This document shows positions 7,999 through 16,543 of a stretch of 64,000 nt of DNA, piece after piece. How positions within the stretch are numbered: the stretch's first letter is position 1; each line of letters starts with the position of its first letter. The DNA is from Weissella viridescens (lineage in GTDB: Bacteria > Bacillota > Bacilli > Lactobacillales > Lactobacillaceae): positions 62,001 through 126,000 of the forward strand of contig NZ_RHGY01000001.1 of assembly GCF_003862435.1 (NCBI RefSeq). Direction: 5' to 3'. The position numbers were made by a program, and so were the translations under genes. The notes under the pieces were generated by a model. It searched no databases, was not told the origin of the DNA, and saw only the letters and a program-made list of their open reading frames with translations.

Positions 7999-8697
7999 AT
8001 GGAAAAAGCACGTCTTTACTTAGCCGAATTTATCGGTACATTGATGCTAGTTGGTATCGGAACTGGTGTTGTTGTCTTTGTTGGGGTACAAACTGGTGCC
8101 TTGCCGGTCGCGGTGGCCTTTGGCTTGGCTGCAATGATGGCCGTTTACACGTTTGGAAATGTTTCAGGGGCACACCTTAACCCAGCTGTTTCATTGGCCA
8201 TGGCCATCAACAAGCGTCTCTCATGGATTAACTTCTTGGGTTACGTTGTCGCACAAATTCTTGGTGGTATCGCTGGTTCAGCTGTTGTCTTTGGCTTCAT
8301 GAAGGCATTCGGTGCTAAGCAAGCTGCCATCCAACAAATTGGATTTGGACAAACTGTTTACCAAACGCCAGTAACTTTCTTGGGCGCAACAATGATTGAA
8401 ATGTTCCTTACATTCGTCTTTGTTTTGGTCATCATGATGGTTAGTTCAAAAAAGCACGGTGCCGGTAAGCTTGCACCATTAGTCATTGGATTTGCATTGA
8501 CTGCTTTGATTTTGCTTGGTATTTCAGCCACTGGTGCCTCATTGAACCCTGCTCGTTCATTCGGACCAGCATTGTTTGCAATGTTCTTTGGATCAGCGAC
8601 AGCCATGTCACAAATCGGTGTGTACTTGATTGGACCTTTGGTCGGAGCTGCTTTGGCAGCGTTTGTTGCAAAGTTCTTCGGTTCTGAAGAAGCCTAA
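7999..8697 (+). CDS. Aquaporin (MIP family)
   Basis: 232 residues, six membrane spans plus the two half-helices of the MIP fold. The first NPA motif is in SGAHLNPAVSLAMAIN and the second in GASLNPARSFGPALF. The residue after NPAR is Ser, as in AqpZ-type water channels, rather than the Asp of GlpF-type glycerol facilitators, and the length is that of AqpZ; water transport is therefore the better guess. ATGGAGG precedes the start and a terminator follows the stop. Confidence 0.9.
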   Translation: MEKARLYLAEFIGTLMLVGIGTGVVVFVGVQTGALPVAVAFGLAAMMAVYTFGNVSGAHLNPAVSLAMAINKRLSWINFLGYVVAQILGGIAGSAVVFGFMKAFGAKQAAIQQIGFGQTVYQTPVTFLGATMIEMFLTFVFVLVIMMVSSKKHGAGKLAPLVIGFALTALILLGISATGASLNPARSFGPALFAMFFGSATAMSQIGVYLIGPLVGAALAAFVAKFFGSEEA

Positions 8698-8708
8698 ATC
8701 TAAAACAA

Positions 8709-8746
8709 TGAAAAGCTCCCAAAGTTATTTTGGGAGCTTTTTTTAA
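8709..8746 (+). terminator. Terminator after the aquaporin gene
   Basis: AAAGCTCCCAAA / TTTGGGAGCTTT stem followed by a T run. Confidence 0.85.
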
Positions 8747-8872
8747 AAAATTATGCATAGGCACTTTTGGACTTTTGGGGCACATTTCAGGTATAATTGG
8801 TACAAGGTTAACCAAAACCTCATCAAATGGAATTAAACAATGAGCTGTTAGTCAGCTCAATAGGGGGAAAAC

Positions 8873-9442
8873 ATGTCAAACTTAGTTAAGTGGTTGCTTG
8901 GAATTGCCGCTGTTGCCGTTATCGGTGGCGGAGGTTATGCTATTGTCGAATCACAACATAATTCTGAAAAGGAAACAGAATCATCAGTTTCTAGCCACAA
9001 AAAGGCTAGTTCACACAAGCGTGACTCTAAAAAATCAAGTTCAGAGATGAGTTCAAGTTCATCTGAAGTGAGTTCTTCCGAAGAATCAGCTAGCTCAACT
9101 GAACAAGCTGCTTCAAGTCAAGTTGCCGCACCTTCTGAAAGTGCAGCTGCTGACACACAAACAAGTGACAGCCAGGTTGCTGGTTCAAGTGTAGTTGGTA
9201 ACCCACAAGGGGCCGTTCAAGCTGATCCTAATACGTATGTGACAACGCCAGGGGCTGCAACGTCAGCTGTGGCAGCACATATGAGTCAAGTACAAGGTTT
9301 TGATCCAAACCGCTTCACACTAAGTGCACACCCATCTGACGGTGGTGCTGGTTACACGGTTAGCGTTTCAAACAACCAAATTGCTGGAACTTTGGCTGTT
9401 TACCAAGTTTCTGCTAATGGAATCGTAACGCAAATTCAATAA
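8873..9442 (+). CDS. Ser-rich membrane-anchored extracellular protein
   Basis: 189 residues. A single N-terminal hydrophobic helix (LLGIAAVAVIGGGGYAIV, residues 8-25) acts as an uncleaved signal-anchor. It is followed by a low-complexity linker of Ser, Glu and Lys (about residues 30-95), then a compact C-terminal domain of roughly 85 residues ending in ISxQ-type beta strands. This layout suggests a surface-exposed domain held off the membrane by a flexible stalk. The C-terminal domain is not one I recognise. GGGGGAAA precedes the start; a TATAAT at 8793-8798 is a possible -10 box. Confidence 0.7.
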   Translation: MSNLVKWLLGIAAVAVIGGGGYAIVESQHNSEKETESSVSSHKKASSHKRDSKKSSSEMSSSSSEVSSSEESASSTEQAASSQVAAPSESAAADTQTSDSQVAGSSVVGNPQGAVQADPNTYVTTPGAATSAVAAHMSQVQGFDPNRFTLSAHPSDGGAGYTVSVSNNQIAGTLAVYQVSANGIVTQIQ

Positions 9443-9448
9443 GCAAAA

Positions 9449-9490
9449 TAAAAACGTCTAACACAAGCTGATTGTGTTAGACGTTTTTTA
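9449..9490. terminator. Bidirectional terminator
   Basis: AAACGTCTAACACAA / TTGTGTTAGACGTTT stem with T run; between convergent genes. Confidence 0.85.
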
Positions 9491-9979
9491 TTTATAATCG
9501 TGAGCAATACGTGCTTCGGCAGCGGCAACAATCGCAGCAACTAGGTCATCGATAAAGGTGTTTACACGACCGCCATTTTTTTGAGCATCGTTTAATTCAC
9601 CAATGATACCCGGCTTCGTGCGATCTAGGAAACCAAAGTTAGTCCATGAAATGGTTCCGTAAAGCCCTAGAATTGACATCACTAATTGTTCATCAACACC
9701 ATATGTGCTTGAATCTTCTTGCACACGGGTCTGCAGTGGTTCGGGCAGCTTGCCGGCTTGTGCCAAGTCATCTAAAGCAAGTCCTGTTAAGATAGCATCT
9801 TGTGATTCAGTCTTGTGGAGGACATGTTCAATTGACGTGAGGGCCGTTTCGTATGGCAAGTCAGGAATATGGTCCTTTTGACCTTCAATGACCATGGGAG
9901 CCAGCGCCGCTAATGTCACGCCACGCTCGGCTAAAGCATCAACAACGGCTTGATAATAATCGGGTGTAATTTCTGGCAT
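9488..9979 (-). CDS. YutG/PgpA-like phosphatidylglycerophosphatase A domain protein
   Basis: 163 residues. The C-terminal two thirds carries the PgpA-family signature: an ILTGLALDDLAQ segment, YGVDEQLVMSILGLYGTISWTNFGFLD, and TFIDDLVAAIVAAAEARIAHD with the acidic pair and terminal His. Gram-positive members of this soluble subgroup (YutG of Bacillus) lack the membrane helices of the E. coli enzyme, and their activity is less certain. It follows the oxidoreductase gene after 16 bases with its own GAGGAG site, so the two form an operon. Confidence 0.85.
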   Translation of the reverse strand: MPEITPDYYQAVVDALAERGVTLAALAPMVIEGQKDHIPDLPYETALTSIEHVLHKTESQDAILTGLALDDLAQAGKLPEPLQTRVQEDSSTYGVDEQLVMSILGLYGTISWTNFGFLDRTKPGIIGELNDAQKNGGRVNTFIDDLVAAIVAAAEARIAHDYK

Positions 9980-9995
9980 AGATTAAACTCCTCTT

Positions 9996-10913
9996 TTAAA
10001 ATTCGAGAACAAGCTTACCAACTGGACTTTCTTCACGCATAAGCGCGTGGTCAGCTTGTAAGTTTGCTTGATTGAAAGGTTTTGTATCGGCAATTTTAAT
10101 GGTAATCCGGCCAGCGGCAATGTCAGCAAAGAGGTCATTTAAAAGCGCCCCTTTACCAAACAAATAAGCAGACTTGGCCGTAATATGGTAGCGTTCACTC
10201 AATTCGTCTAATTGTGGATCAGATGATAGGTTTACCAAACGACCACCAGCTTTGAGGACTTGTGCTGACTTAACCGTCGTGGTACCACCGACTGTATCTA
10301 GGACAGCATCAAAATCACTGAGATCCTTTTCATAGGCAGTATGGTAATCAACAGGGTGCACGTCCCCGAAACTTTCAAGGTAATCAAAATGGGCAGGACT
10401 GCTCGTGGCATAAACTTCGGCACCACGATTGAGCGCAGCTTGAATGGCAGCACTTCCCACACTTCCTGAACCACCTTGGATGAGTACCTTTTCACCAGCT
10501 TGGATATCTAAGTTTTCAACAACCATTTGATAGCCCGTTGCGGCACCTAAAACGGATGCCACCGCGGTGGCATCACTGATTGAATCGGGTACTTTTGCTA
10601 ATGCGGATTGGCCGACTGGCACATATTCGGCATAAGTTTGATGGTGGCGGTTGGCAGCCACGCGATCGCCAACTTTAAAGTCGGTAACGTCGGCGCCAAT
10701 TGCAACGATTTCACCAACAACGCTTGAACCAGGAACTAAAGGTAATTTATCACCTTCACCCATGAGGCCCATGACGAACTTAACATCATAAGGGTCGATA
10801 GCAACGGCATGGTTTTCAATTAAGACTTGTTTGGCGGCTGGGGTGGGCCGGTCAACGTGCACTTCTTTAAGCTCATCGACACCACCGAATTGATTTAATT
10901 TAATTGCTAACAT
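9996..10913 (-). CDS. Zinc-independent MDR-family NAD(P)-dependent oxidoreductase
   Basis: 305 residues of the medium-chain dehydrogenase/quinone oxidoreductase type. The N-terminal GroES-like domain includes PGSSVVGEIVAIGADVTDFKVGDRV; the Rossmann part has the motif IQGGSGSVGSAAIQAAL. The zinc-ligand Cys residues of classical alcohol dehydrogenases are absent, which fits quinone or enone reductases. The start at 10913 follows CTGGAGG on the minus strand; a longer in-frame extension upstream has no such site and would add unrelated residues. Substrate unknown. Confidence 0.85.
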   Translation of the reverse strand: MLAIKLNQFGGVDELKEVHVDRPTPAAKQVLIENHAVAIDPYDVKFVMGLMGEGDKLPLVPGSSVVGEIVAIGADVTDFKVGDRVAANRHHQTYAEYVPVGQSALAKVPDSISDATAVASVLGAATGYQMVVENLDIQAGEKVLIQGGSGSVGSAAIQAALNRGAEVYATSSPAHFDYLESFGDVHPVDYHTAYEKDLSDFDAVLDTVGGTTTVKSAQVLKAGGRLVNLSSDPQLDELSERYHITAKSAYLFGKGALLNDLFADIAAGRITIKIADTKPFNQANLQADHALMREESPVGKLVLEF

Positions 10914-11071
10914 TAGAATACCTCCAGGTAATTGCATATCTATATTGTAAAGCGTGTGACGGGCGAATGCGAATTTTTCCAGAATATTTCTCGAACAGAG
11001 ACATTGGAGGAAGTGAAAATGACAAACAAAAAAGAATTTAAGTTTATTTTCAGAAAAACGAGTTTTAGGGC

Positions 11072-11100
11072 TTGTCAGCAAGGATTTAAAATGATAGAAT
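11072..11100 (+). promoter_or_regulatory. Promoter of the second permease leader
   Basis: TTGTCA at 11072-11077 and TAGAAT at 11095-11100 are separated by exactly 17 bases, each one mismatch from consensus. Transcription would start near 11107 and give a leader of about 225 bases. Confidence 0.65.
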
Positions 11101-11140
11101 TCTAATTATTCTAAACAAGCCAGAAGGGAGAACCAAGATT

Positions 11141-11224
11141 ATGCAAAGCAATTATTCAAATTCAAATCAAGTGTTGGTTCTCACCTCAATTAGTCTCGTG
11201 ACTGGTTGGGGTTTTTCTGCTTGA
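11141..11224 (+). CDS. Putative 27-aa leader peptide of the second permease attenuator
   Basis: An ATG at 11141 follows AGAAGGGAG and opens a 27-codon frame ending at TGA 11222-11224. The middle is rich in Leu, Val, Ser, Thr and Ile (QVLVLTSISLVTG) and the end contains one Trp (GWGFSA). Its SD is in one arm of a perfect 9-bp pairing (GAGAACCAA 11128-11136 with TTGGTTCTC 11174-11182). The last codons form one arm of the antiterminator. Translation is inferred, not shown. Confidence 0.45.
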   Translation: MQSNYSNSNQVLVLTSISLVTGWGFSA

Positions 11225-11311
11225 GGTAGAACAACTTGAATAGAATCCCCCAAACCAATTGACCGTGTTGATAACAATCCCCCGTTATCGCTATAGGCCA
11301 GTTGGTTTTTT
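11204..11311 (+). promoter_or_regulatory. Attenuator: antiterminator and terminator before the SteT-like permease
   Basis: GGTTGGGG at 11204-11211 can pair with CCCCCAAACC at 11247-11256. AACCAATTGACC at 11253-11264 pairs with GGCCAGTTGGTT at 11296-11307, enclosing a small hairpin (GATAAC / GTTATC) and followed by a T run to 11311, i.e. a terminator. The two pairings share the AACC at 11253-11256, so they exclude each other. A ribosome at the end of the leader peptide would cover 11204-11211 and favour termination. Confidence 0.55.
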
Positions 11312-11332
11312 CGTACAAAGGAGCTCGGATAT

Positions 11333-12685
11333 ATGGAGAAAACGACTGGATTGAAACGGTCGGTTGGTGTCACGTCAGGGATTTCGTTGGTTGTTGGAAC
11401 CGTAATCGGATCTGGAATTTTCTTTAAGCAGGCACAAGTCATTTCTACGGCTGGTGGTAGTACACCAGCTTTGCTAGCTTGGATCTTCGGTGGGCTAATT
11501 ACGTTAGCGGCCGGCCTGACAATTTCAGAAATTGGAGCGCGGATCCCGCTGACTGGTGGCCTGTACATTTACATGGAAAAGATTTACGGCAAGGTCTGGG
11601 GCTTTTTGACCGGTTGGGCACAAACGGTACTGTATGCACCGGCCATTGTTGCATCGCTATCAGCCTACTTTGCTATTCTTTTCAATAATTTTTTCGGCCT
11701 GTCGCAACAATGGCAGTTGATTGTCGCAATTTTAACGATTTTATTTATTACCGGAATTAATTTATTGGATAATCGAGTTCCAGCAGCTTTTGCGGTAATC
11801 ACGACATCAATTAAATTATTGCCAATCATTGCAGTGATTGCCTATGGGTTATTCTTTGGTAAGGTTGATGCCTTGAATCAATCTGTTGCCACAGTAACGA
11901 GTACGCCGTCAGGTGGCTTTGGAATGGCTGTCCTTGCGACATTGTTTGCCTATGACGGGTGGGCGACGTTGACAAACATGGGTGGTGAACTAAAGAACCC
12001 GCAAAAGAACCTACCACGCGCAATCGTGATTGGCATTCTAATTGTGGTTGTGGCTTACGCAGGTATCTCATACGGGATGATGCGCGCCATGCCAGCAAAC
12101 GAAATTGTCCGTTTAGGTGACAATGCGACGTTCGGGGTTGTTACCCAAGCCTTTGGGAAACTGGGTGGACGTTTATTGACCATCATTATCCTGATTTCAA
12201 TTTTGGGAACGATTAATGGAAAGTTAATGGCACTACCACGGATGACATTTGCGATGGCGGAAGATGGTGTATTGCCAAAATGGTTAGCCAAAGTGAATCG
12301 ATTCAACGAACCCACTGGTTCAATCCTATTTCTAACAGTAACAGCTAGCTTGTTGCAATTTACAGCATCAGCTGACTGGTTATCAAATATTGCCGTATTT
12401 ATTATTTGGATTTTCTACACAGCGACATTTGTGGGACTATTCATCTTACGCCATCGTGATAAGCAAATGGTAAAAGTTACTGAGCCACTCACAAAACTTG
12501 AATCAATTTTTTCCGTACCCGGTTATCCATGGGTACCGCTTATTGCAATTCTAGGAGCATTATTTGTCCTAATTAGTACCTTAATTAATGATTTTGGATC
12601 ATCCATCATTGCGATTGGATTAGTATTTATTGGCCTACCAGTGTATTGGTATTATAGCCGTAAAAAAGGAGAAGCTTATGACTAA
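11333..12685 (+). CDS. APC-family amino-acid permease (SteT/LAT-like)
   Basis: 450 residues, about twelve membrane segments. Motifs of the LAT branch of the APC superfamily are visible: VVGTVIGSGIFFKQAQVIS near residues 20-38, ELKNPQKNLPRAI near 220, and a TFAMAEDGVLPKW loop. It resembles the Ser/Thr exchanger SteT of Bacillus more than the CAT-type permeases nearby. GGAGCTCGG precedes the start. It overlaps the next permease by eight bases (ATGACTAA), so both are one transcript under the attenuator upstream. Substrate unproven. Confidence 0.85.
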   Translation: MEKTTGLKRSVGVTSGISLVVGTVIGSGIFFKQAQVISTAGGSTPALLAWIFGGLITLAAGLTISEIGARIPLTGGLYIYMEKIYGKVWGFLTGWAQTVLYAPAIVASLSAYFAILFNNFFGLSQQWQLIVAILTILFITGINLLDNRVPAAFAVITTSIKLLPIIAVIAYGLFFGKVDALNQSVATVTSTPSGGFGMAVLATLFAYDGWATLTNMGGELKNPQKNLPRAIVIGILIVVVAYAGISYGMMRAMPANEIVRLGDNATFGVVTQAFGKLGGRLLTIIILISILGTINGKLMALPRMTFAMAEDGVLPKWLAKVNRFNEPTGSILFLTVTASLLQFTASADWLSNIAVFIIWIFYTATFVGLFILRHRDKQMVKVTEPLTKLESIFSVPGYPWVPLIAILGALFVLISTLINDFGSSIIAIGLVFIGLPVYWYYSRKKGEAYD

Positions 12686-14120
12686 ATCAAGTGTTTTAGC
12701 AAATATGGGGCGAAAAGAAAATCCCCAGAATTACGCGGATAAGGACGGTCATCTAAAGCCAGTTTTGGGGCTTAAAGATATGGTGGCGATGGGAATCGGA
12801 ACGGTTGTCGGGGCTGGTATTTTTACCATGCCTGGTATCGTTGCCGCTGATTATGCCGGACCTGCCGTTGTGATTTCATTTATTGTTGCTGCCATTGTGG
12901 CGGGGCTATCAGCTTTATCATATTCAGAATTGGCATCAGCAATGCCGTTTGCTGGATCAATCTATTCTTGGGCCAATGTTATTTTTGGTGAATTTATGGG
13001 ATGGGTGGCCGGTTGGGCCGTGCTTTCAGAATATCTGATTGCGTTAGCTTTTGTGTCATCAGCTTGGTCTTCTTATTTCCAAGGGTTCGTCAATAGTTTT
13101 GGGATTAAATTACCTGCTGCAATTTCTGGTTCATTTAATCCTGCTAAAGGTCAATTCATTGACTTGTTTGGTGCATTAGCCTTAATTGGAGTTGGATTAC
13201 TAGTTATGCGTGGGGTTAAGGCTGCCGCAATCGTTGAAAACTGGTTGGTTATTTTAAAGGTTGCTGTGATTGTGCTCTTCATCGTTGTTGGTTTAACAGC
13301 GGTACAAGTTAACAACTGGGTCCCATTTGTGCCTGCCCACAAAGCTGGAACTGACTTTGGTGGTGGCATCGGTATTTTGCACGGTGCTTCGCAAGTGTTC
13401 TTTGCTTATATTGGGTTTGATACCATTGCCGCTAATTCTGCGGAAGTTAAGAATCCACAAAAGACAATGCCACGTGCCATTATTGGAACATTGTTGATTG
13501 CGACAATTTTGTTCGTTGCTGTATCAGCTGTCTTGACAGGAATGTTCCCATACGAACGCTATGCGGGTAACGCCGAACCTGCAGCCTGGGCTTTGCGTCA
13601 AACGCAACACTACTTCACGGCGAACTTGCTTTCAATTGTCGCCTTAGTTGGAATGTTCACAGGTTTGATTGCCCTAATGGTTGGTGGATCACGTTTGCTT
13701 TATTCATTCGGGCGTGACGGTTTGATCCCTCATCAAATGGGTGAGTTGGATAAGCGTGGATTACCTGGAAACGCAACAATCTTGATGTTAGTTGCGGCAG
13801 TCTTCTTGGGTTCAATTTTCCCAATTAACTTACTTTCAAATCTGGTTTCAGCCGGAACGTTGATTGCCTTTATCTTAGCCTCACTTGGTGTCTTGGTGCT
13901 TCGTCGTCGTAAGGACATCGTCAATACAGGTTACAAGGTACCTGGCTACCCAGTTATCCCAATCCTTGCTGCTTTATCAGCTGCTGGACTATTCTTAACA
14001 TTGAATGTTGATGCATTGGTCTTGATGGCTGGTTGGTTAGTTATTGGAATCGTCTTGTACTTTGCTTATGGTATTCGTCACAGTACCAAGAATAAGGTTG
14101 AAGCAGATCCGAAATCTTAA
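12678..14120 (+). CDS. APC-family amino-acid permease (cationic amino-acid transporter-like)
   Basis: 480 residues with about twelve membrane helices. It shares motifs with the permease at 3437: GIGTVVGAGIFTMPGIVA, then VFFAYIGFDTIAANSAEVKNPQ, and SRLLYSFGRDGLIP. The two are clear paralogues. The ATG at 12678 has AAAGGAG upstream and overlaps the stop of the preceding permease; an in-frame start further upstream lies inside that gene. It is followed by a terminator and then asparaginase. Substrate not determinable. Confidence 0.88.
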   Translation: MTKSSVLANMGRKENPQNYADKDGHLKPVLGLKDMVAMGIGTVVGAGIFTMPGIVAADYAGPAVVISFIVAAIVAGLSALSYSELASAMPFAGSIYSWANVIFGEFMGWVAGWAVLSEYLIALAFVSSAWSSYFQGFVNSFGIKLPAAISGSFNPAKGQFIDLFGALALIGVGLLVMRGVKAAAIVENWLVILKVAVIVLFIVVGLTAVQVNNWVPFVPAHKAGTDFGGGIGILHGASQVFFAYIGFDTIAANSAEVKNPQKTMPRAIIGTLLIATILFVAVSAVLTGMFPYERYAGNAEPAAWALRQTQHYFTANLLSIVALVGMFTGLIALMVGGSRLLYSFGRDGLIPHQMGELDKRGLPGNATILMLVAAVFLGSIFPINLLSNLVSAGTLIAFILASLGVLVLRRRKDIVNTGYKVPGYPVIPILAALSAAGLFLTLNVDALVLMAGWLVIGIVLYFAYGIRHSTKNKVEADPKS

Positions 14121-14127
14121 TTTTATT

Positions 14128-14164
14128 GTGAAAGAAGTTGGGGGTTTCCCAACTTCTTTTTTAT
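14128..14164 (+). terminator. Terminator after the permease pair
   Basis: AAGAAGTTGGG / CCCAACTTCTT stem with short loop and T run. Confidence 0.85.
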
Positions 14165-14210
14165 GTGCGATAATGAATTTTAATGAAAAAGATGGCGTAG
14201 AGGGAAAAAC

Positions 14211-15203
14211 ATGCAAAATATTTTAGTATTAACAACGGGTGGAACCATTGCTTCACGTAAAACTGAAAATGGGCTAGCACCAGGGATGGCTGACGACGTA
14301 CTGATCAGTTACTTTGGAGAACGCCCAGGTGTAACTTTGTCGGTGGAAAGTGTGATGAATAAAGACTCAACCAATATGCAGCCCGAAGATTGGGTGGCGT
14401 TGGCAGAACGGATTCAGCAACACCAAGCCGAATATGATGCTTTTATTATTACGCATGGAACCGATACGATGGGATACACGGCCGCGGGGTTATCATATCT
14501 CTTGAATGGTCTTGAAAAGCCGGTTATCTTGACGGGATCACAAGTACCCTTGGGGATGGCGGAAACTGACGCAGTGCGTAATCTGCATGATGCGTTGACC
14601 TTTGCGAGCCAAACGACGTTGAATGGTGTCTTTGTCGTCTTCAATGGTCTGGTGATTTTGGGGACGCGAGCGGTTAAGACGAAAACCAAGAGTTATGATG
14701 CGTTTGAAAGTGTGAATTTCCCATACATTGCCAGTGTGAGTGATGGTGAAATGGGACCACTCTTCGAGCCAGAATCTAACGACGATAAGGTCATGCCAAG
14801 TGAATTAAAGTTGGATACGAACGTCTTTGTTTTAAAGGCTTTCCCAGGATTACAACCTGAAATTTTGGATTACTTGGCTGAACGTGTTGATGGATTGATT
14901 ATTGAAAGTTTTGGAAATGGGGGCTTACCATTTGAAAACCGGAATTTGATTCCAGGGATCGAGAAAATGACCCAAGCCGGTATTCCAGTGATTATCACAA
15001 CGCAAATTTTGCAAGAAGGTCAAGATATCTACCTCTATGAGGTTGGCCAACAAGTTGCGAAAGCTGGGGGTATTACAGTTGGTGATATGAATACTGAAGC
15101 TGTGGTGGCCAAATTGATGTGGATTTTGGCGCAAACCAAAAATCTGGACACGGTTAAGGTCATGATGCAAAAACCAATTGCGCATGATTTGGACTTTATT
15201 TAG
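14211..15203 (+). CDS. L-asparaginase (type I, cytoplasmic)
   Basis: 330 residues without a signal peptide. It hydrolyses asparagine to aspartate and ammonia. Both catalytic-Thr motifs are present: TTGGTIASRKT at residues 7-17 and ITHGTDTMGYTA at about 79-90. Later conserved pieces include VILTGSQVPLG and SFGNGGLP. The start has AGAGGGA upstream. The downstream gene begins 12 bases after the stop, suggesting co-transcription. Sitting beside two permeases it would fit an amino-acid uptake and use locus (inference). Confidence 0.93.
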   Translation: MQNILVLTTGGTIASRKTENGLAPGMADDVLISYFGERPGVTLSVESVMNKDSTNMQPEDWVALAERIQQHQAEYDAFIITHGTDTMGYTAAGLSYLLNGLEKPVILTGSQVPLGMAETDAVRNLHDALTFASQTTLNGVFVVFNGLVILGTRAVKTKTKSYDAFESVNFPYIASVSDGEMGPLFEPESNDDKVMPSELKLDTNVFVLKAFPGLQPEILDYLAERVDGLIIESFGNGGLPFENRNLIPGIEKMTQAGIPVIITTQILQEGQDIYLYEVGQQVAKAGGITVGDMNTEAVVAKLMWILAQTKNLDTVKVMMQKPIAHDLDFI

Positions 15204-15215
15204 GAGGTTTAACGA

Positions 15216-15560
15216 ATGGCAGAATTGAAATTCGATATTTTAGAACAATTTGGCACCCTTTCAACGAGTAAAAGTGGTTGGGAGCTACAATTGAATTTTG
15301 TACAATGGGGTGACAATCAGCCAAAGTTTGACTTACGGACATGGTCTCCTGATCATAAAAAAATGGGGAAAGGGATTACCTTGAACCATGATGAATTGGT
15401 AAAATTGCAGGAGGCGATTGAACACGTTTTGGCGCCAGAAGACATGCCAACTGTGGAAAAAGAACCGGTTGCGTTTACGCCGGAACCAGAAATTGCGTCA
15501 ACGGCATCGGATGATGACGCTGATGAAAAGCCTGGTTGGGCGAAATTGAGTGATTTTTAA
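15216..15560 (+). CDS. YdbC-like protein (PC4-type ssDNA-binding fold)
   Basis: 114 residues. The first 70 residues match the YdbC/PC4 coactivator-like family of Lactobacillales: FDILEQFGTLSTSKSGWELQ, FDLRTWSPDHKKMGKGITL and an end helix ELVKLQEAIEHVL. This family folds like the single-stranded DNA-binding domain of eukaryotic PC4. The last 40 residues are an acidic, low-complexity tail ending GWAKLSDF. GGAGGTTT precedes the start, 12 bases after ansA. Role in the cell unknown; nucleic-acid binding is inferred from fold family. Confidence 0.78.
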   Translation: MAELKFDILEQFGTLSTSKSGWELQLNFVQWGDNQPKFDLRTWSPDHKKMGKGITLNHDELVKLQEAIEHVLAPEDMPTVEKEPVAFTPEPEIASTASDDDADEKPGWAKLSDF

Positions 15561-15600
15561 ACAAAAAGACTGTGCCGAAAAGGACACAGTCTTTTTTACT
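15560..15600 (+). terminator. Terminator after the YdbC-like gene
   Basis: AAAGACTGTG / CACAGTCTTT stem with T run. Confidence 0.85.
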
Positions 15601-15790
15601 TAACAGTGTTAAACATTAACAGTATCAAGTTTATTCAGAATATGAGGATGAGCGCTTATAAAGTTGTTAAGCCTATTAAGCAAAAAAACTTCAGCATAAT
15701 TTAGGCATCAATTAGTCTGAAAATGGCTTGAGGTACCAGGAAAATTCAGTTAATATTTGACTTCTCTTAATCGAAGTGCGAGGTGAATTT

Positions 15791-16468
15791 ATGCGGATGG
15801 CGTTAATGGATAATCAAATTGATGTGTGGCAGCCGCACATGGTTGCAATGCTACAGGCACAGATTGAAACACTCGATATCGAATGCTTGGTGTTAAATCG
15901 AGTGGGACAACATCAACAACAAGGATTAGCAGAATTGTATCCGCAACATTTTTATTTGAATGATGGTATCACGCGGATCTATCAAGATAACCCCGGTTAT
16001 CAATTAGGCGTAGGACTACCAGCAAATTGGCAGACCGTCTTTTCGACAATCTACTTAAGGGCAAATGCACATATGGGACAAGCAATTCTCTGTCGAACGG
16101 CCATTGTAAAATTATGGTATCGGCAGTTAGCCCCTCAAATCAAGCTACTTGTCGTTGAGACGCAAACCTATGTCATTGCGGTGATTTCAACGCCATCAGT
16201 TCATCGATTGAAGGCGCAATATCTACTGGAGGTACATGATTTATTACGTGCCCAAATCAAGCCTGTGATTTTATGTGCACCATACCAAGTCACACGGGGC
16301 TTACCTGAAAAACATTGGGAAAGTTGTCGGCTTAAAAGTGAGGATGCCACGCGTCGATGGCCAGGTGAGTTGGATGCCTATTTTGATTTCGGGCCAGCCT
16401 TAGATGCTCAGCGGACATGGAAAGTGTTGGGCGATAAAACGCAAATGGCGGTTTTATTGGATTTTTAA
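15791..16468 (+). CDS. Hypothetical protein, possible nuclease/competence-like fold
   Basis: 225 residues, soluble, not recognised. The ATG at 15791 is chosen because GAGGTG lies six bases before it. The middle is beta-rich (VVETQTYVIAVISTPSVHRL), followed by VHDLLRAQIKPVILCAP. The pattern of an E-T-(x)-T strand then a P-V-I-L strand resembles DUF2726-like or other uncharacterised nuclease folds, but no catalytic motif is clear enough for a call. It is flanked by a terminator on each side, so it is monocistronic. Confidence 0.55.
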   Translation: MRMALMDNQIDVWQPHMVAMLQAQIETLDIECLVLNRVGQHQQQGLAELYPQHFYLNDGITRIYQDNPGYQLGVGLPANWQTVFSTIYLRANAHMGQAILCRTAIVKLWYRQLAPQIKLLVVETQTYVIAVISTPSVHRLKAQYLLEVHDLLRAQIKPVILCAPYQVTRGLPEKHWESCRLKSEDATRRWPGELDAYFDFGPALDAQRTWKVLGDKTQMAVLLDF

Positions 16469-16469
16469 A

Positions 16470-16530
16470 AATAAAAAAAGACAATTGAGGTCCCTACAAA
16501 ATAGTGATTTTGCGGGCGCGACAATTGTCA
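16470..16530 (-). terminator. Terminator of the pncA operon (minus strand)
   Basis: GACAATTG / CAATTGTC outer stem with an inner GC stem; the A run at 16470-16478 is the T run on the minus strand. It may also stop the plus-strand gene. Confidence 0.65.
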
Positions 16531-16543
16531 AAATATCTGAAAC

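Noticed and set aside
11167-11568. 133-residue minus-strand ORF over the permease leader
   Set aside because: It is antisense to a clear permease and has no ribosome site or family resemblance.
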